From the NCBI GenBank assembly GCA_002724735.1, contig PBPT01000071.1, forward strand, positions 1 to 34,121: a DNA stretch of 34,121 nt, given 5' to 3'. The translations under genes were made by a program, and so were the position numbers. The notes below the pieces were generated by a model that was not told the DNA's origin, did not search any database, and saw only the letters and a list, made by a program, of their open reading frames with translations. Source of the stretch: Fidelibacterota bacterium (GTDB taxonomy: Bacteria; Fidelibacterota; Marinisomatia; Marinisomatales; TCS55). Below, one piece after another: positions 7,234-16,732 of the stretch; the stretch's first letter is position 1; every line of letters begins with the position of its first letter.

Positions 7234-8526
7234 TTATAAAAGGGTGCGCAAATAAGAGTGTAGCTCACTCTCGGGTACGAATTTTAATTTGACTCTGCTA
7301 ATGCTGTTTGCAGAACTAACCTCCATATTAAACTCGTAATTTACGGGTATTTCAACCGTTTCAAGGGATACCTGCATTGACCACCCTCCAATAGTAAAAT
7401 CGATGAGCGGTGAAAAGTATTTAAAAGGCTTATAGACAACGCGGTCACTATTAAGACCCTGAATGATTTTATCATGCGAGTCAACCAGGACTGCCATTGG
7501 GCTACCCGAGGCGTTTAGAAGTTGGATGACTGGAACTGAGCGGTATTTTCCTAATTGAATCTTCTCTGAAATATCGGGTGGGAAATTATATTTGTCTTTA
7601 TTAAAGTAGAAAATGGTAAGGCTTCCGTCCTGCTTAAGACCAGAGTAAGGCAACGATCTAAGCATATCTTTCACAATACTTGATTTTAAAGTGTAGTTTA
7701 CAGGTAACGATATCTGAAATTCTTTTTTATTGTCAGGGTCATAGTTGAATTTGGGCTTATCTAGACTTACCGAGTAAGGATTATTCATAAGGCTTTCAAG
7801 CACCTCTACCATCATCACCGTATTCATCTCGTTTTCAGGTTTTGCCTTTTCATAGCTTTCTTTTGAAATATCCAATACCCACTCTCCCTCAACCTCTTGG
7901 GAAACATTCGGATCTCTCTCTCCTTGCGCTCCAATGGAGACATCCATATTTTTTTCTAAATCTACTAAAGCCTGATCAATAGCAGAACTAACATCGATAG
8001 CGCTTTGAGCGTACGTCGGTGGCTCTTGCATCCCTTTTCCCTCTGTGAGTGTAGGATATTTACTTTTTACAGGCTTAGGAAGGTACGGGGTTAACATTGT
8101 TTTGACCAATTGGGTCAACGATGTATTCAGATCATCAATCTGATTATAATAGCCGCTGACCTTCCTACTATCAATCTCATCCCAAGTCGCGATGTCAATC
8201 AACTGAATAGAAAGCAATATTTTGTCAAGAGATCTTTCAAACTTTCCAAGGACTAAGAAATTTTTGGTGCCGGGCTTTTGCTGAGATAAAAGCGATCGAT
8301 TGGACATTACATCTTCAAGATTTGACTGGTTTTTTACATAAACTCTATCCTGGGAGAGCAAGTTAGAAGAAATCATATCTGAAAATGCATCCGAAAGCCA
8401 TGAGATTGATGGTTCACTTTTGGTATTATCAAACGGAATGATATAAATATTTAACGCCGGTGGTACCGCAAAAGAAACGCTTAAACTAATTAAAGACGCA
8501 AGAAAGTATTTAGACAGTATTTGCAT
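7234..8526 (-). CDS. Exported protein with TolB/FlgO-like N-terminal domain
   Basis: This is the first gene of the four-gene run: 430 residues with a signal peptide (MQILSKYFLASLISLSVSF). Residues about 25-155 read as a TolB-like/FlgO/CsgG-like fold: IYIIPFDN, WLSDAFSDMISSNL, NFLVLGKF, LLSIQLIDIATWDEI. This fold is found in many envelope-assembly proteins. The remaining part (about 200-430) is beta-rich and unrecognised; it includes EFQISLPVNYTL and a VPVIQLLNASG/AVLVDSHDKII stretch. GAGG lies a few bases before the ATG. Its place before tlpA suggests a role in assembling or regulating the same envelope system. The specific function is unknown. Confidence 0.75.
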   Translation of the reverse strand: MQILSKYFLASLISLSVSFAVPPALNIYIIPFDNTKSEPSISWLSDAFSDMISSNLLSQDRVYVKNQSNLEDVMSNRSLLSQQKPGTKNFLVLGKFERSLDKILLSIQLIDIATWDEIDSRKVSGYYNQIDDLNTSLTQLVKTMLTPYLPKPVKSKYPTLTEGKGMQEPPTYAQSAIDVSSAIDQALVDLEKNMDVSIGAQGERDPNVSQEVEGEWVLDISKESYEKAKPENEMNTVMMVEVLESLMNNPYSVSLDKPKFNYDPDNKKEFQISLPVNYTLKSSIVKDMLRSLPYSGLKQDGSLTIFYFNKDKYNFPPDISEKIQLGKYRSVPVIQLLNASGSPMAVLVDSHDKIIQGLNSDRVVYKPFKYFSPLIDFTIGGWSMQVSLETVEIPVNYEFNMEVSSANSISRVKLKFVPESELHSYLRTLL

Positions 8527-8585
8527 AAGCCCTCAAATTATAGGTAAATCTATCTATTCTCAATCAAATTTTTAAGTAACAAATA

Positions 8586-10238
8586 TCACTGCTTCCAAGT
8601 ATCTCTAAGCGCAACAGCTCTATTAAACACTAGAGATTCTTTGGATGATTTTGAATCTCGAATGAAATATCCCAACCTCTCAAATTGAAAAGGGAAATCA
8701 AACGTTTCTTCGCCCAGAGAAGGCTCGACCTTACAGTCGTGTAAAGCCTCAAGAGAGTTGGGGTTAATTGATTCAAGAAAATCACTGTCTGTGTCGGGGT
8801 TAACGGATTGAAATAATCGATCGTAAAGACGAACTTCTGCTGAGATTGCGTGCAAAGCGGAAACCCAGTGGAGGGTTCCTTTCACTTTACGTCCATCGCT
8901 TGATTTTCCACCTTTAGTATTTTTATCATAAGTGCAATGCAGTTCGACAACTTCTCCATATTCATCTTTTATTACGTCGTTACATTTGATAAAATAAGCA
9001 AATTTTAACCGAACCTCGCTTCCAGGAGACAAACGAAAATATTTTTTTGGAGGATTTTCCATAAAATCTTCTTTTTCAATATATATTTCTCTTGAAAACG
9101 GTATGTTTCTAGCTCCCGCACTGTCATCTTCAGGATTGTTTTTTGCTCTGACAAGCTCATCTGAATCTTTTGGATAGTTTGTTATCACGACTTTCAGTGG
9201 ATTTAAAACAGCCATTCTTCTATCAGACCTTTTATTTAAATCGGTTCGCAAGGAAGATTCAAGCTTTGCAACGTCCATTACATTGTCACGTTTAGCAACA
9301 CCCACCTCTTCCATAAAATTTTTAATTGATTGTGGTGTATACCCTCTTCTTCGAAAACCTGAAATAGTTGGCATTCTGGGATCGTCCCAGCCATCAACTA
9401 AGCCATTTTCTACTAGTTTTTTTAGCTTTCTCTTTGACATAATCGTGTAGCTGAGATTGAGTCGAGCAAATTCTATTTGTTGTGGATGATACACACCCAG
9501 TTGCTCCAAATACCAATCATAAAGTGGTCTGTGATCCTCGAACTCCAAAGAACATAAAGAATGCGTTATTCCTTCAATTGAGTCCTCTAATCCATGAGCC
9601 CAATCGTACATTGGATAAACACACCACTTATCTTTGGTCCGGTGATGATGCGCATGTAATATTCTATAGACTACAGGATCTCTCATATTCATATTTGGGT
9701 GACCCATGTCGATTTTAGCTCGTAAGGTTTTTGATCCGTTGTTGAACTCGCCATCTCTCATCCTCAAAAACAAATCTTTATTTTCTTCAATGCTGCGATT
9801 TCTGAACGGACTCTCAATTCCAGGTTCATTTAAAGTGCCACGGGTTTGTTTAATTTCTTCTGCGCTCAGGTCGCACACGAATGCGACACCGCTATCAATG
9901 AGTTGAAGTGCAAAGCTAAACATCTGATCAAAGTAATCTGAAGCAAAACAAAGCCTATCCTTCCAATCATATCCTAGCCATTTTACATCCTCTTGAATAG
10001 AGCGAACGAACTCCTCTTCTTCTGCAATCGGATTGGTATCATCAAAACGTAAATTGCATTTACCGCCATATTCTTCAGCAATGTTAAAGTTTAAACATAT
10101 TGCCTTAGCGTGACCAATATGAAGATAGCCGTTCGGTTCAGGGGGAAAGCGTGTGTGAACTTTATTATTAAATTTGCCTGAACGATTATCATCGTCAATA
10201 ATTTTTTGAATGAAGTGTCGGTTTGTTGTTTTAATCAT
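8586..10238 (-). CDS. glnS: Glutaminyl-tRNA synthetase
   Basis: The 550-residue class Ic synthetase attaches glutamine to tRNA-Gln in the cytoplasm. The HIGH motif is in [13 protein letters not shown] (residues 40-43), the KMSKS counterpart is TIMSKRKL (MSK at 267-269), and LRFDDTNP and the [17 protein letters not shown] active-site region are typical of GlnRS. The C-terminal beta-barrel anticodon-binding domain is complete ([17 protein letters not shown] and on to [12 protein letters not shown]), and the length matches bacterial GlnRS. Its ATG overlaps the gltX stop (ATGA). Having GlnRS implies direct charging rather than sole reliance on GatCAB; gatCAB is not in the window. Confidence 0.98.
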   Translation of the reverse strand: MIKTTNRHFIQKIIDDDNRSGKFNNKVHTRFPPEPNGYLHIGHAKAICLNFNIAEEYGGKCNLRFDDTNPIAEEEEFVRSIQEDVKWLGYDWKDRLCFASDYFDQMFSFALQLIDSGVAFVCDLSAEEIKQTRGTLNEPGIESPFRNRSIEENKDLFLRMRDGEFNNGSKTLRAKIDMGHPNMNMRDPVVYRILHAHHHRTKDKWCVYPMYDWAHGLEDSIEGITHSLCSLEFEDHRPLYDWYLEQLGVYHPQQIEFARLNLSYTIMSKRKLKKLVENGLVDGWDDPRMPTISGFRRRGYTPQSIKNFMEEVGVAKRDNVMDVAKLESSLRTDLNKRSDRRMAVLNPLKVVITNYPKDSDELVRAKNNPEDDSAGARNIPFSREIYIEKEDFMENPPKKYFRLSPGSEVRLKFAYFIKCNDVIKDEYGEVVELHCTYDKNTKGGKSSDGRKVKGTLHWVSALHAISAEVRLYDRLFQSVNPDTDSDFLESINPNSLEALHDCKVEPSLGEETFDFPFQFERLGYFIRDSKSSKESLVFNRAVALRDTWKQ

Positions 10239-11647
10239 ATATTTGAAAAAGTTTCCAATGCAAAATTGATGCGCTTGTTCACCTCTTTTTTTCCAAGGAT
10301 TTCTATAATATCATAAACTGAAGGTCCGTTCAAAGAACCAAAAAGAGCGAGTCGTAGCGGCATAATGATTTTTCCAAGGCTAAAGGATTTTGTGGATACA
10401 TATTGTTTAATTTCACTTTCAATCTGTTGTGCATTCCAAAAAGCGATCTGCTCAAGTTTTTTTAAACAACCAATTAGATTAGAGGCTGTTTTTTGATTTG
10501 GCCACGCCCTTGCTTTTTCACCATCATTAAATACAACGGGGGAAATAAAAAATGGCTCAGAAAGCGAAATTACTTCTTTAAGTGATTTGCACCGCGGTTT
10601 CATAAGATCTAAAATTCGAATCAAAACTGCAATATCAGAACCTTTTCCCCATTCAGGGTTTATGGCTCTGACTTGATCCAGTATAAATTTAGAGGATTTT
10701 TGCATCATATGCTGACCACTAATCCAATGTAATTTTTGCTCGTCCCAAATCGCACCTTTTTTTTGAACCTGCTTTAAGGAGAATTTATTCGATAATTGTG
10801 TTAAAGAAAAAATTTCATCATCATTTTTTGGATTCCATCCCAGCAAAGCTAAATAATTCAAGAGACCATCAGGGAAATAGCCTTGATCAGCAAAACTTTG
10901 AACACCTGGAGCTCCATGTCGCTTACTCAGCCTTTTTTTATCAGGACCTAATATCATTGGCAAATGGGCAAATTGAGGTGGTTTTAAACCCAGTGCTCGA
11001 TAAATAATTATCTGTTTAGAGGTATTTGATAGGTGATCATCACCTCGAATGACATGGCTAATCTCCATTTCATAATCATCCACCACAACGGAAAAATTAT
11101 ACGTTGGAGTGCCATCAGAGCGAATAATGATAAAATCATCTAATTCATTATGATCTGTTACGTTTTTACCATACACAAGATCATTGAACATCGTTTTCCC
11201 AGAGCCTATTTTGATCCGAATCGTGAAGGTAATGCCTTGGTTAAGCTTTGTTTTAATTTCATGCTCAGACAAATTCCTGCAAGTACCTGGATATAAGAAA
11301 TGACCGTCCACTTTAGATTGTTGAAGCTCATCTTTTGAGCAAAAACAACGATAACAAAGATCGTTCTTAAACAAAATATTCAAATAGTGTTTATACCGCT
11401 CAGTTCTTCCTGATTGATACACTACAGGCGTTTTCCAATTCAATCCTAACCATTTCATTGAATCAATTATTTGCTCAGTGTACTGAGTTTTGGATCGCTC
11501 CTTATCAGTATCTTCAATTCTAAGGAAAAAAGAACCGTTCTGCCTTTGGGCAAAAAGCCAGTTGAATAACGCAGTCCTTGCTCCACCCAAATGAAGCTCA
11601 CCTGTTGGGCTTGGAGCAAAACGAACTTTAATTGTATTTTTTGACAT
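10235..11647 (-). CDS. gltX: Glutamyl-tRNA synthetase
   Basis: The 470-residue class Ic synthetase charges tRNA-Glu. It begins [19 protein letters not shown] (HIGH counterpart HLGG, residues 19-22) and has the KMSKS counterpart [12 protein letters not shown] (238-242). A zinc-type knuckle is visible, with Cys101 and Cys103, Tyr119 and Cys123. [19 protein letters not shown] is the family's tRNA-acceptor region. The helical C-terminal anticodon domain is present. The gene lies directly upstream of glnS with a four-base overlap, so the two related synthetases are translated from one message. Confidence 0.98.
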   Translation of the reverse strand: MSKNTIKVRFAPSPTGELHLGGARTALFNWLFAQRQNGSFFLRIEDTDKERSKTQYTEQIIDSMKWLGLNWKTPVVYQSGRTERYKHYLNILFKNDLCYRCFCSKDELQQSKVDGHFLYPGTCRNLSEHEIKTKLNQGITFTIRIKIGSGKTMFNDLVYGKNVTDHNELDDFIIIRSDGTPTYNFSVVVDDYEMEISHVIRGDDHLSNTSKQIIIYRALGLKPPQFAHLPMILGPDKKRLSKRHGAPGVQSFADQGYFPDGLLNYLALLGWNPKNDDEIFSLTQLSNKFSLKQVQKKGAIWDEQKLHWISGQHMMQKSSKFILDQVRAINPEWGKGSDIAVLIRILDLMKPRCKSLKEVISLSEPFFISPVVFNDGEKARAWPNQKTASNLIGCLKKLEQIAFWNAQQIESEIKQYVSTKSFSLGKIIMPLRLALFGSLNGPSVYDIIEILGKKEVNKRINFALETFSNI

Positions 11648-11715
11648 TAATTGATTGAGAAAATTTGTTAATGAAATTTATTGCTGGAAGCAGGTATAAA
11701 GAAACGAATACTAAA

Positions 11716-11979
11716 CTATCCTTTTTGATCGCTCGATTTAAATCGAGGCATTTTAACATCAGATAATGATTTGTGTTTTGTTTTTCTTCCCTTTGTTCTT
11801 TCTCTCCAATTTTGAAAAGATTTTCTTTTAAGATTTTTACGCATAATTTTTATAACATCATCTTGATTTATTCCAAACTGTTGCTCAATTGCTTCAAAAG
11901 GAGTTCTATCTTCCCAAGCCATTTCAATAATTCTATCTGTTTGTTGAAGTGAAAAAGTGTGTTTTTTATTTTTATTCAT
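11716..11979 (-). CDS. TIGR03643/DUF2805 family small protein
   Basis: The 87-residue basic protein has the family's core: QTDRIIEMAWEDRTPFEAIE, then QFGINQDDVIKIMRKNLK and SFQNWRERTKGR. Function is unknown. The helix-turn-helix-like spacing and the strong positive charge of the C-terminus suggest nucleic-acid binding, which is inference. From memory, members of this family are often encoded near photolyase/cryptochrome genes in marine bacteria. Here it is divergent from nei and blh, 91 bases away, which fits a light- or oxidative-damage setting. Confidence 0.88.
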   Translation of the reverse strand: MNKNKKHTFSLQQTDRIIEMAWEDRTPFEAIEQQFGINQDDVIKIMRKNLKRKSFQNWRERTKGRKTKHKSLSDVKMPRFKSSDQKG

Positions 11980-12070
11980 TCTAAAGAAAAATTAAATAAA
12001 CCGATGTTTAAACTTTAACCGATTAATGAAAATCATTTAATTTCATTGATAACGAAAGAAAATTTAAATA

Positions 12071-12889
12071 ATGCCAGAAGGACCTGAAACAAAAAGAATG
12101 GTTGATACCATCAAAAAATCGCTTCTTAACCAAGAATTGGTCTCAACGTCTTTCTTGCATGATAATCTGAAAAATTTAGATACAGCGAATATTTCTATAC
12201 TAGATGTTACTTCAAAAGGAAAAGCCGTAATAATTCGCTTAAGCGATGGAAATTCAATAATAACGCACAATCAGCTCTATGGCAGATGGACATCCAATAG
12301 ATTAAATACAAAAATAAGACATAACCGCTCTCTAAGAATTGAATTTTGTACCAACTCAAAAGCGGTAAGACTATGGTCAGCAACAGACATTATTGCCCTT
12401 CCAACGGCAGAGGAGTCAACCCATCCTTATCTTAAAAGAATAGGGCCAGATGTATTAGACAAAACTACTACCTACAAACTAATTTACGATCGCCTTGTAA
12501 GCAAAAGATTTAGAAACAGAAGATTTAGTGGGTTACTTTTAAATCAACATTTTATTTCAGGTTTGGGAAATTACTTAAGAAGTGAAATATTGTTTTTTGC
12601 AAAGCTCATGTATCATCAAAAAGCATCAGAGCTTGATCAAGATCAAAATACGAAACTTTCTCAATGCATTAAGGACGTTTCTCTTAGATCGTATAAGCAA
12701 AAAGGCAAAACAATTTTTTATGATGATTTAATGCTGAAACAACTTGATAAATCTGCAAAAAAAAGAAGGTTCATGGTTTTTGCTAGAGCTGGGCAAAATT
12801 GTTATGTATGTAAAACAAAAATTGTTAAAGAATTTCAATCAAGTAGAAGAATATATTTTTGCACTACTTGTCAGTCCTCTCATCGATAA
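12071..12889 (+). CDS. nei: Endonuclease VIII-type DNA glycosylase/AP lyase
   Basis: The 272-residue protein of the Fpg/Nei family removes oxidised pyrimidines from DNA. The N-terminus is MPEGPE, with the catalytic Pro2 and Glu3. THNQLYGRW, LWSATDI and THPYLKRIGPDVLD match Nei rather than Fpg. The helix-two-turn-helix is FISGLGNYLRSEILF (residues 161-175), and the C-terminal zinc finger uses Cys244, Cys247, Cys264 and Cys267 (CYVC and CTTC). Similarity to the E. coli enzyme, recalled from memory, is strong over the whole length. blh starts two bases after its stop, so the two are probably co-transcribed. Confidence 0.95.
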   Translation: MPEGPETKRMVDTIKKSLLNQELVSTSFLHDNLKNLDTANISILDVTSKGKAVIIRLSDGNSIITHNQLYGRWTSNRLNTKIRHNRSLRIEFCTNSKAVRLWSATDIIALPTAEESTHPYLKRIGPDVLDKTTTYKLIYDRLVSKRFRNRRFSGLLLNQHFISGLGNYLRSEILFFAKLMYHQKASELDQDQNTKLSQCIKDVSLRSYKQKGKTIFYDDLMLKQLDKSAKKRRFMVFARAGQNCYVCKTKIVKEFQSSRRIYFCTTCQSSHR

Positions 12890-12891
12890 AC

Positions 12892-13725
12892 ATGTACCAA
12901 ATCTTGAAAAAATATTTACCATTTTTTTTTACGTCTTTGTCTTTAATTATTATTGATCTCATTTTAGGGGAAAAATTATCTGAAAAATTATATGTTTTTA
13001 CTATGGTGGTGCTTGTTGGAGGTCTACCACACGGTGCATTAGATTTTTTTATACTAAAAAAACAATACTCTGGAACAAAGTTTTTAGTGTCTCTTATCGT
13101 TTATTTGGTAATAGCGGCAAGTATTTTTGTGCTTTTTTACACAAATCCATTAATTATCTTTTTATTGTTTCTCGCTTATTCTGCGTTTCATTTTGGTGAC
13201 TCAGACTTTAGCAAAGACCCATTGATTTCAAGATTGGGATGGGGGTCTCTTATTATTTCCCTACCACTACTTATAAGCACTAAAGAAGCGCTGTGGTTCA
13301 CGTCACTATTTATCCAAAGTAGCGATTTTTACGACCGAACCTTATTACTAATCATTTCTTCTGCTGCGTTAATGTGTTCATTATATCCCAAAGACCAAAG
13401 ATTGGATAAAATTGTAATAGTTACTTTTTATCTAATTACAATTATGGCCAGTAACATCTTTTTTGCATTCGCATCTTATTTCACTGCATTACACAGCGTT
13501 CATCATTTGAAAGGTTGGATTCCTAAACTCAATAAAGGAACCGCACCTATTCTTGGATTGTTGACCATTGTAATACTAGGAATAGTTGCAATTCAACTCA
13601 CTTTTGATATTATAGAGTCGCCAAATCAAATTAATAACGTTGAAAAAAATGCAGTATATACTGCTATTACAATGCTTGGAGCTTTAACGGTTCCGCATAT
13701 GATTTTGATTAATCGTTCAAAGTAA
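12892..13725 (+). CDS. blh: Brp/Blh-type beta-carotene 15,15'-dioxygenase
   Basis: The integral membrane protein (277 residues, about 7-8 hydrophobic segments) cleaves beta-carotene into two retinal molecules. The family's histidine motifs are present: GGLPHGALDF (His47), AYSAFHFGDSDF (His100) and ALHSVHHLKGW (His201, 204, 205). These are the iron ligands of known Blh enzymes. I take the ATG at 12892, two bases after nei; a TTG at 12859 would lengthen it by 11 residues into nei and is less likely. Retinal is the chromophore of proteorhodopsin, so the genome probably carries a rhodopsin and carotenoid genes elsewhere; none is in this window. Confidence 0.95.
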   Translation: MYQILKKYLPFFFTSLSLIIIDLILGEKLSEKLYVFTMVVLVGGLPHGALDFFILKKQYSGTKFLVSLIVYLVIAASIFVLFYTNPLIIFLLFLAYSAFHFGDSDFSKDPLISRLGWGSLIISLPLLISTKEALWFTSLFIQSSDFYDRTLLLIISSAALMCSLYPKDQRLDKIVIVTFYLITIMASNIFFAFASYFTALHSVHHLKGWIPKLNKGTAPILGLLTIVILGIVAIQLTFDIIESPNQINNVEKNAVYTAITMLGALTVPHMILINRSK

Positions 13726-13738
13726 TTTTTTTCTGTAA

Positions 13739-14401
13739 CTACTCTGATAATTCTTCATCAAGCATTTTGATGACTTTTTGAATTTGATCTATACCCGCTT
13801 CACATCTTAAAACGTAGATCCTTTGAATCTCTTCTTTTAACTGAAGTTCAGTTATATAACCATGAGATTGAATAATTTGGGTGTTTTCTTGACGAATTAT
13901 TTTTTTACTGGCCAAAGGTCCTGTGACGAGAATGGGCAATTCTCTGAAATAGGTATTATCAAGTAGCTCACCGTTGTAATGAATTCTGTAATAGTGATGG
14001 CTATAAATTTTTCCAATTTCATTCGATAATTCATCATTACCAAAATAGGTTAATCTTCCACTCGATACAGAAGCATCGTAAGATGATTGAGTACCAAAAA
14101 AGGTATTGTTAGCTACCGATTTATCATTTAAAGACATAAAATCATTGTAATCAAAAGGAGTGTCAGGGTTGAGCATAGTCAACATTTTGACTGAACTCTG
14201 ATTTGCCGTTTGCTGTTCAAGAGCAATTCTTTTGAGATATGGGAGATCTTTTTCAAGATCTTTTTTGATATTTACATAATCGCTTCTAAGTCGATTCTTA
14301 ATCTGCGCGTCCTCTCTCCATTCTTCGACATTGAACGAAAGAGCAATTCCTAAAAAAACAGCTACAAATTCTATTCCTCCTCTAGTTAAAAGTTTATTCA
14401 T
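13739..14401 (-). CDS. DUF6090-like single-pass membrane protein (paralog 1)
   Basis: The 220-residue protein has a short basic N-terminus and one membrane helix (RGGIEFVAVFLGIALSFNVE), then a long charged, helical, probably periplasmic part with coiled-coil character (AQIKNRLRSDYVNIKKDLEK). This layout and the membrane motif resemble DUF6090-type proteins of Bacteroidetes. The gene at 18732-19457 begins with nearly the same motif and is a paralog. It is the last gene of the greA-nitroreductase-sugar dehydrogenase run, 13 bases after its neighbour. Its stop is only 13 bases from that of blh on the other strand. Function unknown. Confidence 0.75.
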   Translation of the reverse strand: MNKLLTRGGIEFVAVFLGIALSFNVEEWREDAQIKNRLRSDYVNIKKDLEKDLPYLKRIALEQQTANQSSVKMLTMLNPDTPFDYNDFMSLNDKSVANNTFFGTQSSYDASVSSGRLTYFGNDELSNEIGKIYSHHYYRIHYNGELLDNTYFRELPILVTGPLASKKIIRQENTQIIQSHGYITELQLKEEIQRIYVLRCEAGIDQIQKVIKMLDEELSE

Positions 14402-14414
14402 TTTCTAACACAGC

Positions 14415-15551
14415 TTATTGTGTTGGAGATAAAACGACAATTCTTCCAGGGCCCTCAAGAGCGACAAAGATTCTTCCATTAGGACCAACCTCAACATCGC
14501 GAACACGACTTCCAGGTTTATAAATATTTTCACGAGAAACAAATTTATTATCTTTCACCACAACTCTTTCTAGATATTCATCTTTTAGAGAGGTTACAAG
14601 AATATTATCCTTCCAAGCATTAAAAAGTGAATGCTCATAAATGGCCATCCCGCAAACGGCAATACTAGGGGTCCAATGCCAAACCGGCTGCTCCATTCCT
14701 TCCTTCTCTGTAATATCTGTGATTTTTGTACCAATATAGTTTATTCCATAGGTGATAATTGGCCATCCATAATTAACACCTTTTGAAATTATATTAAGCT
14801 CATCACCACCTCGAGGACCGTGTTCTGTTTCCCAAATAGTTCCATCCTTGGCAACAGCTAGGCCTTGAGGATTTCTATTTCCATAGGTCCAAATTGAGCT
14901 TACAGTTCCATCTTTATTTTTGAAAGGATTGTCATTAGGTACATCACCCTTTAGGGTCAAACGGTGAATTTTACCATTTGGTGTATTTAAATCTTGAGCC
15001 TCATCGCGCTCAAAACTATCTCCAACAGAAAAATAAACATGATCATCATAAAAGACAATTCTGCTACCAAAATGTATTGCGCGGGGAGTATAGTGCTTTG
15101 CATCCGCTTTGTAAATGACTTTTAAATCTTTTAAGGTATACTCTTCTAATCGCGCCATAGCTATTCGGGTAAAAGACGTGGTTCTAGAGAATGTTTTATT
15201 TGACCCAGTAGCAATTTCATGGCTATAAGAGATGTAAATTAATTTATTGTTTGAAAAATTTGGATGCACAGCGATGTCCAATAAACCCCCTTGGCTTTTA
15301 TAGAGAACTTCTGGAACGCCTAAAATTTGTTTTTTTTGCTTTCCACTTTGAGCTACTCGATATAAGGCACCATTTCTATCAGATACCAGCAATTCCTTGG
15401 AGGGTAAAAAAGCCATTCCCCATGGAATTTCATATCCCTCAGAAAAGGTTTCAACTTGATAGGTAATTTTTTTTGTTTTTACAATATCGGCATCAAAATC
15501 TTGAGAACTGCAAATAGAAAAAATTAGTAGTAATGAGATAATTTGCTTCAT
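14415..15551 (-). CDS. PQQ-dependent aldose/sorbosone dehydrogenase-like secreted protein
   Basis: The 378-residue protein has a signal peptide (MKQIISLLLIFSICSSQ) and a six-bladed propeller of the soluble glucose/sorbosone dehydrogenase family (YliI-like). Landmarks are YEIPWGMAFLPS, LLVSDRNGALYRV, GLLDIAVHPNF, VYFSVGDSF, SIWTYGNRNPQGLAV, IWETEHGPRGGDELN and YGWPIITYGINY. It probably oxidises sugars in the periplasm with PQQ as cofactor and passes electrons to the respiratory chain. No pqq synthesis genes are in the window. It lies 9 bases after the nitroreductase and 13 before the DUF6090-like gene. Confidence 0.92.
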   Translation of the reverse strand: MKQIISLLLIFSICSSQDFDADIVKTKKITYQVETFSEGYEIPWGMAFLPSKELLVSDRNGALYRVAQSGKQKKQILGVPEVLYKSQGGLLDIAVHPNFSNNKLIYISYSHEIATGSNKTFSRTTSFTRIAMARLEEYTLKDLKVIYKADAKHYTPRAIHFGSRIVFYDDHVYFSVGDSFERDEAQDLNTPNGKIHRLTLKGDVPNDNPFKNKDGTVSSIWTYGNRNPQGLAVAKDGTIWETEHGPRGGDELNIISKGVNYGWPIITYGINYIGTKITDITEKEGMEQPVWHWTPSIAVCGMAIYEHSLFNAWKDNILVTSLKDEYLERVVVKDNKFVSRENIYKPGSRVRDVEVGPNGRIFVALEGPGRIVVLSPTQ

Positions 15552-15560
15552 ATGATTTTT

Positions 15561-16217
15561 TTAAATTTTAGTAAAAATTTCAGAAAATGGTTTTTTGGTG
15601 ATTATTGGAATTTCAGCATCATTTGCAGGGTAACCAACAGGAATCAACAAAAAAGCACGTTCGTTTTCGGGTCTTTTTAAAATTTTTGAAAGAAAATTCA
15701 TTGGACTTGGAGTGTGGGTAAGCGTTGCAAGGCCAGCGTTATGTAGAGCGCTTAGCAAAAAACCAGCTGCTATGCCTACAGATTCAGACACGTAGTAGTT
15801 TTTTCTCTTCTTTCCATTTTCAGTATCCTCGAAAATTTGACTAAAAATTATGATTAAATAAGGGGCTTTTTCTAAAAAAGGTTTGTTCCAATCAGTGCCA
15901 AACTGGTTTAAATCTTCAAGCCATTCTTTAGAAGCCCGATGCTTATAAAACTCTTTTTCTTCTTTTTCTGCTGCTATTCGAATTTGTTTCTTTACCATTT
16001 TATCTTTGACCAATGCAAAATGCCAGGGCTGTTTGTTGGCTCCAGAAGGGGCTAAGGCTGCCGCTTTAATGCAGTCTGTAATTACCTGAATAGGAACATT
16101 TCTAGAAGAAAATTCTCTTACCGACCTTCTTTTTCTTAAACTATGCAGTAGGAGTTTTGATCTTTTTTTCATTTCGATGATATCAAGTTCAGAAAAATTT
16201 AATTTTTTAAAAGGCAT
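15561..16217 (-). CDS. Nitroreductase-family FMN oxidoreductase
   Basis: The 218-residue soluble flavoprotein has the family signatures RRSVREFSSRNVP near residue 33 (FMN phosphate contact), ALAPSGANKQPWHFALV (FMN binding) and, near the C-terminus, GIAAGFLLSALHNAGLATLTHTP and LLIPVGYPANDAEIP. The substrate cannot be told from sequence. The family includes NAD(P)H nitroreductases, BluB-like enzymes and iodotyrosine deiodinase-like enzymes; TLTHTPSPMNFL with the loop around KEFYKHRASKEWLEDL recalls the last group, tentatively. It lies between greA (17 bases) and the sugar dehydrogenase (9 bases). Confidence 0.92.
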   Translation of the reverse strand: MPFKKLNFSELDIIEMKKRSKLLLHSLRKRRSVREFSSRNVPIQVITDCIKAAALAPSGANKQPWHFALVKDKMVKKQIRIAAEKEEKEFYKHRASKEWLEDLNQFGTDWNKPFLEKAPYLIIIFSQIFEDTENGKKRKNYYVSESVGIAAGFLLSALHNAGLATLTHTPSPMNFLSKILKRPENERAFLLIPVGYPANDAEIPIITKKPFSEIFTKI

Positions 16218-16234
16218 GTTTGAAGATTTAACGA

Positions 16235-16732
16235 TTAAGACTTTGATTTTGATTGAGACGGATCAACCTTTTCTATCGATTGAATGGTAAATTTTATATC
16301 TTTACCTTCAATTTCAAGAACAAAATTATCGTCAACTTCTTTGCCGATCATTGACTGGCCAAAAGGAGAAAGATATGTTACAATCATTGGGTATAAATCC
16401 AGTTCAAACTCAATCGGTCCAAGTAAATAGTAAACCTCTGGGGCATCACGACCATCTTCTAAGATGGTAACTTTATTACCGAATCCTACTTCATCGGTAT
16501 CAATTTCATCGCTTTCAACAAAACGAAAAGGTGCATGAGACTGCATCAATTGTTTTTTATAAACAATTAGGCTTTGCTCCTCTCGTGCGGCGTGATATTC
16601 AGCATTTTCTTTAAGGTCACCGTGATCGGCAGCTTCTTTTATTCGAGCGGATGTCTCCCGCTTTAGTCTATCAATCTTTTTCATCTCTTCTTCAAGGGTG
16701 CGATAAGTTTCACGTAGAATCAAAGTTGCCAT
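16235..16732 (-). CDS. greA: GreA/GreB transcript cleavage factor
   Basis: The 165-residue factor rescues backtracked RNA polymerase by stimulating transcript cleavage. The N-terminal coiled coil (residues about 9-75) carries the acidic tip HGDLKENAEYHAA (Asp39, Glu42), and the C-terminal FKBP-like domain has the IEFELDLYPMIVTYLSPFGQSMIGKEVDD signature in two parts (IEFELDLYP; SPFGQSMIGKEVDD). Length is normal. AAAGGA lies well placed before the ATG. It heads a run of closely spaced minus-strand genes. The 128 bases upstream, before the thioesterase stop, show no other gene and would hold its promoter. Confidence 0.95.
   Translation of the reverse strand: MATLILRETYRTLEEEMKKIDRLKRETSARIKEAADHGDLKENAEYHAAREEQSLIVYKKQLMQSHAPFRFVESDEIDTDEVGFGNKVTILEDGRDAPEVYYLLGPIEFELDLYPMIVTYLSPFGQSMIGKEVDDNFVLEIEGKDIKFTIQSIEKVDPSQSKSKS

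Noticed and set aside
8536-8541. TATAAT box just before the gene at 7234-8526
   Set aside because: It lies so close to the ATG that the transcript would start inside the Shine-Dalgarno, and no well-spaced -35 element is present. AT-rich chance match.
12859-12891. A TTG start for blh overlapping nei
   Set aside because: The ATG at 12892 follows the nei stop by two bases and gives the normal family N-terminus.
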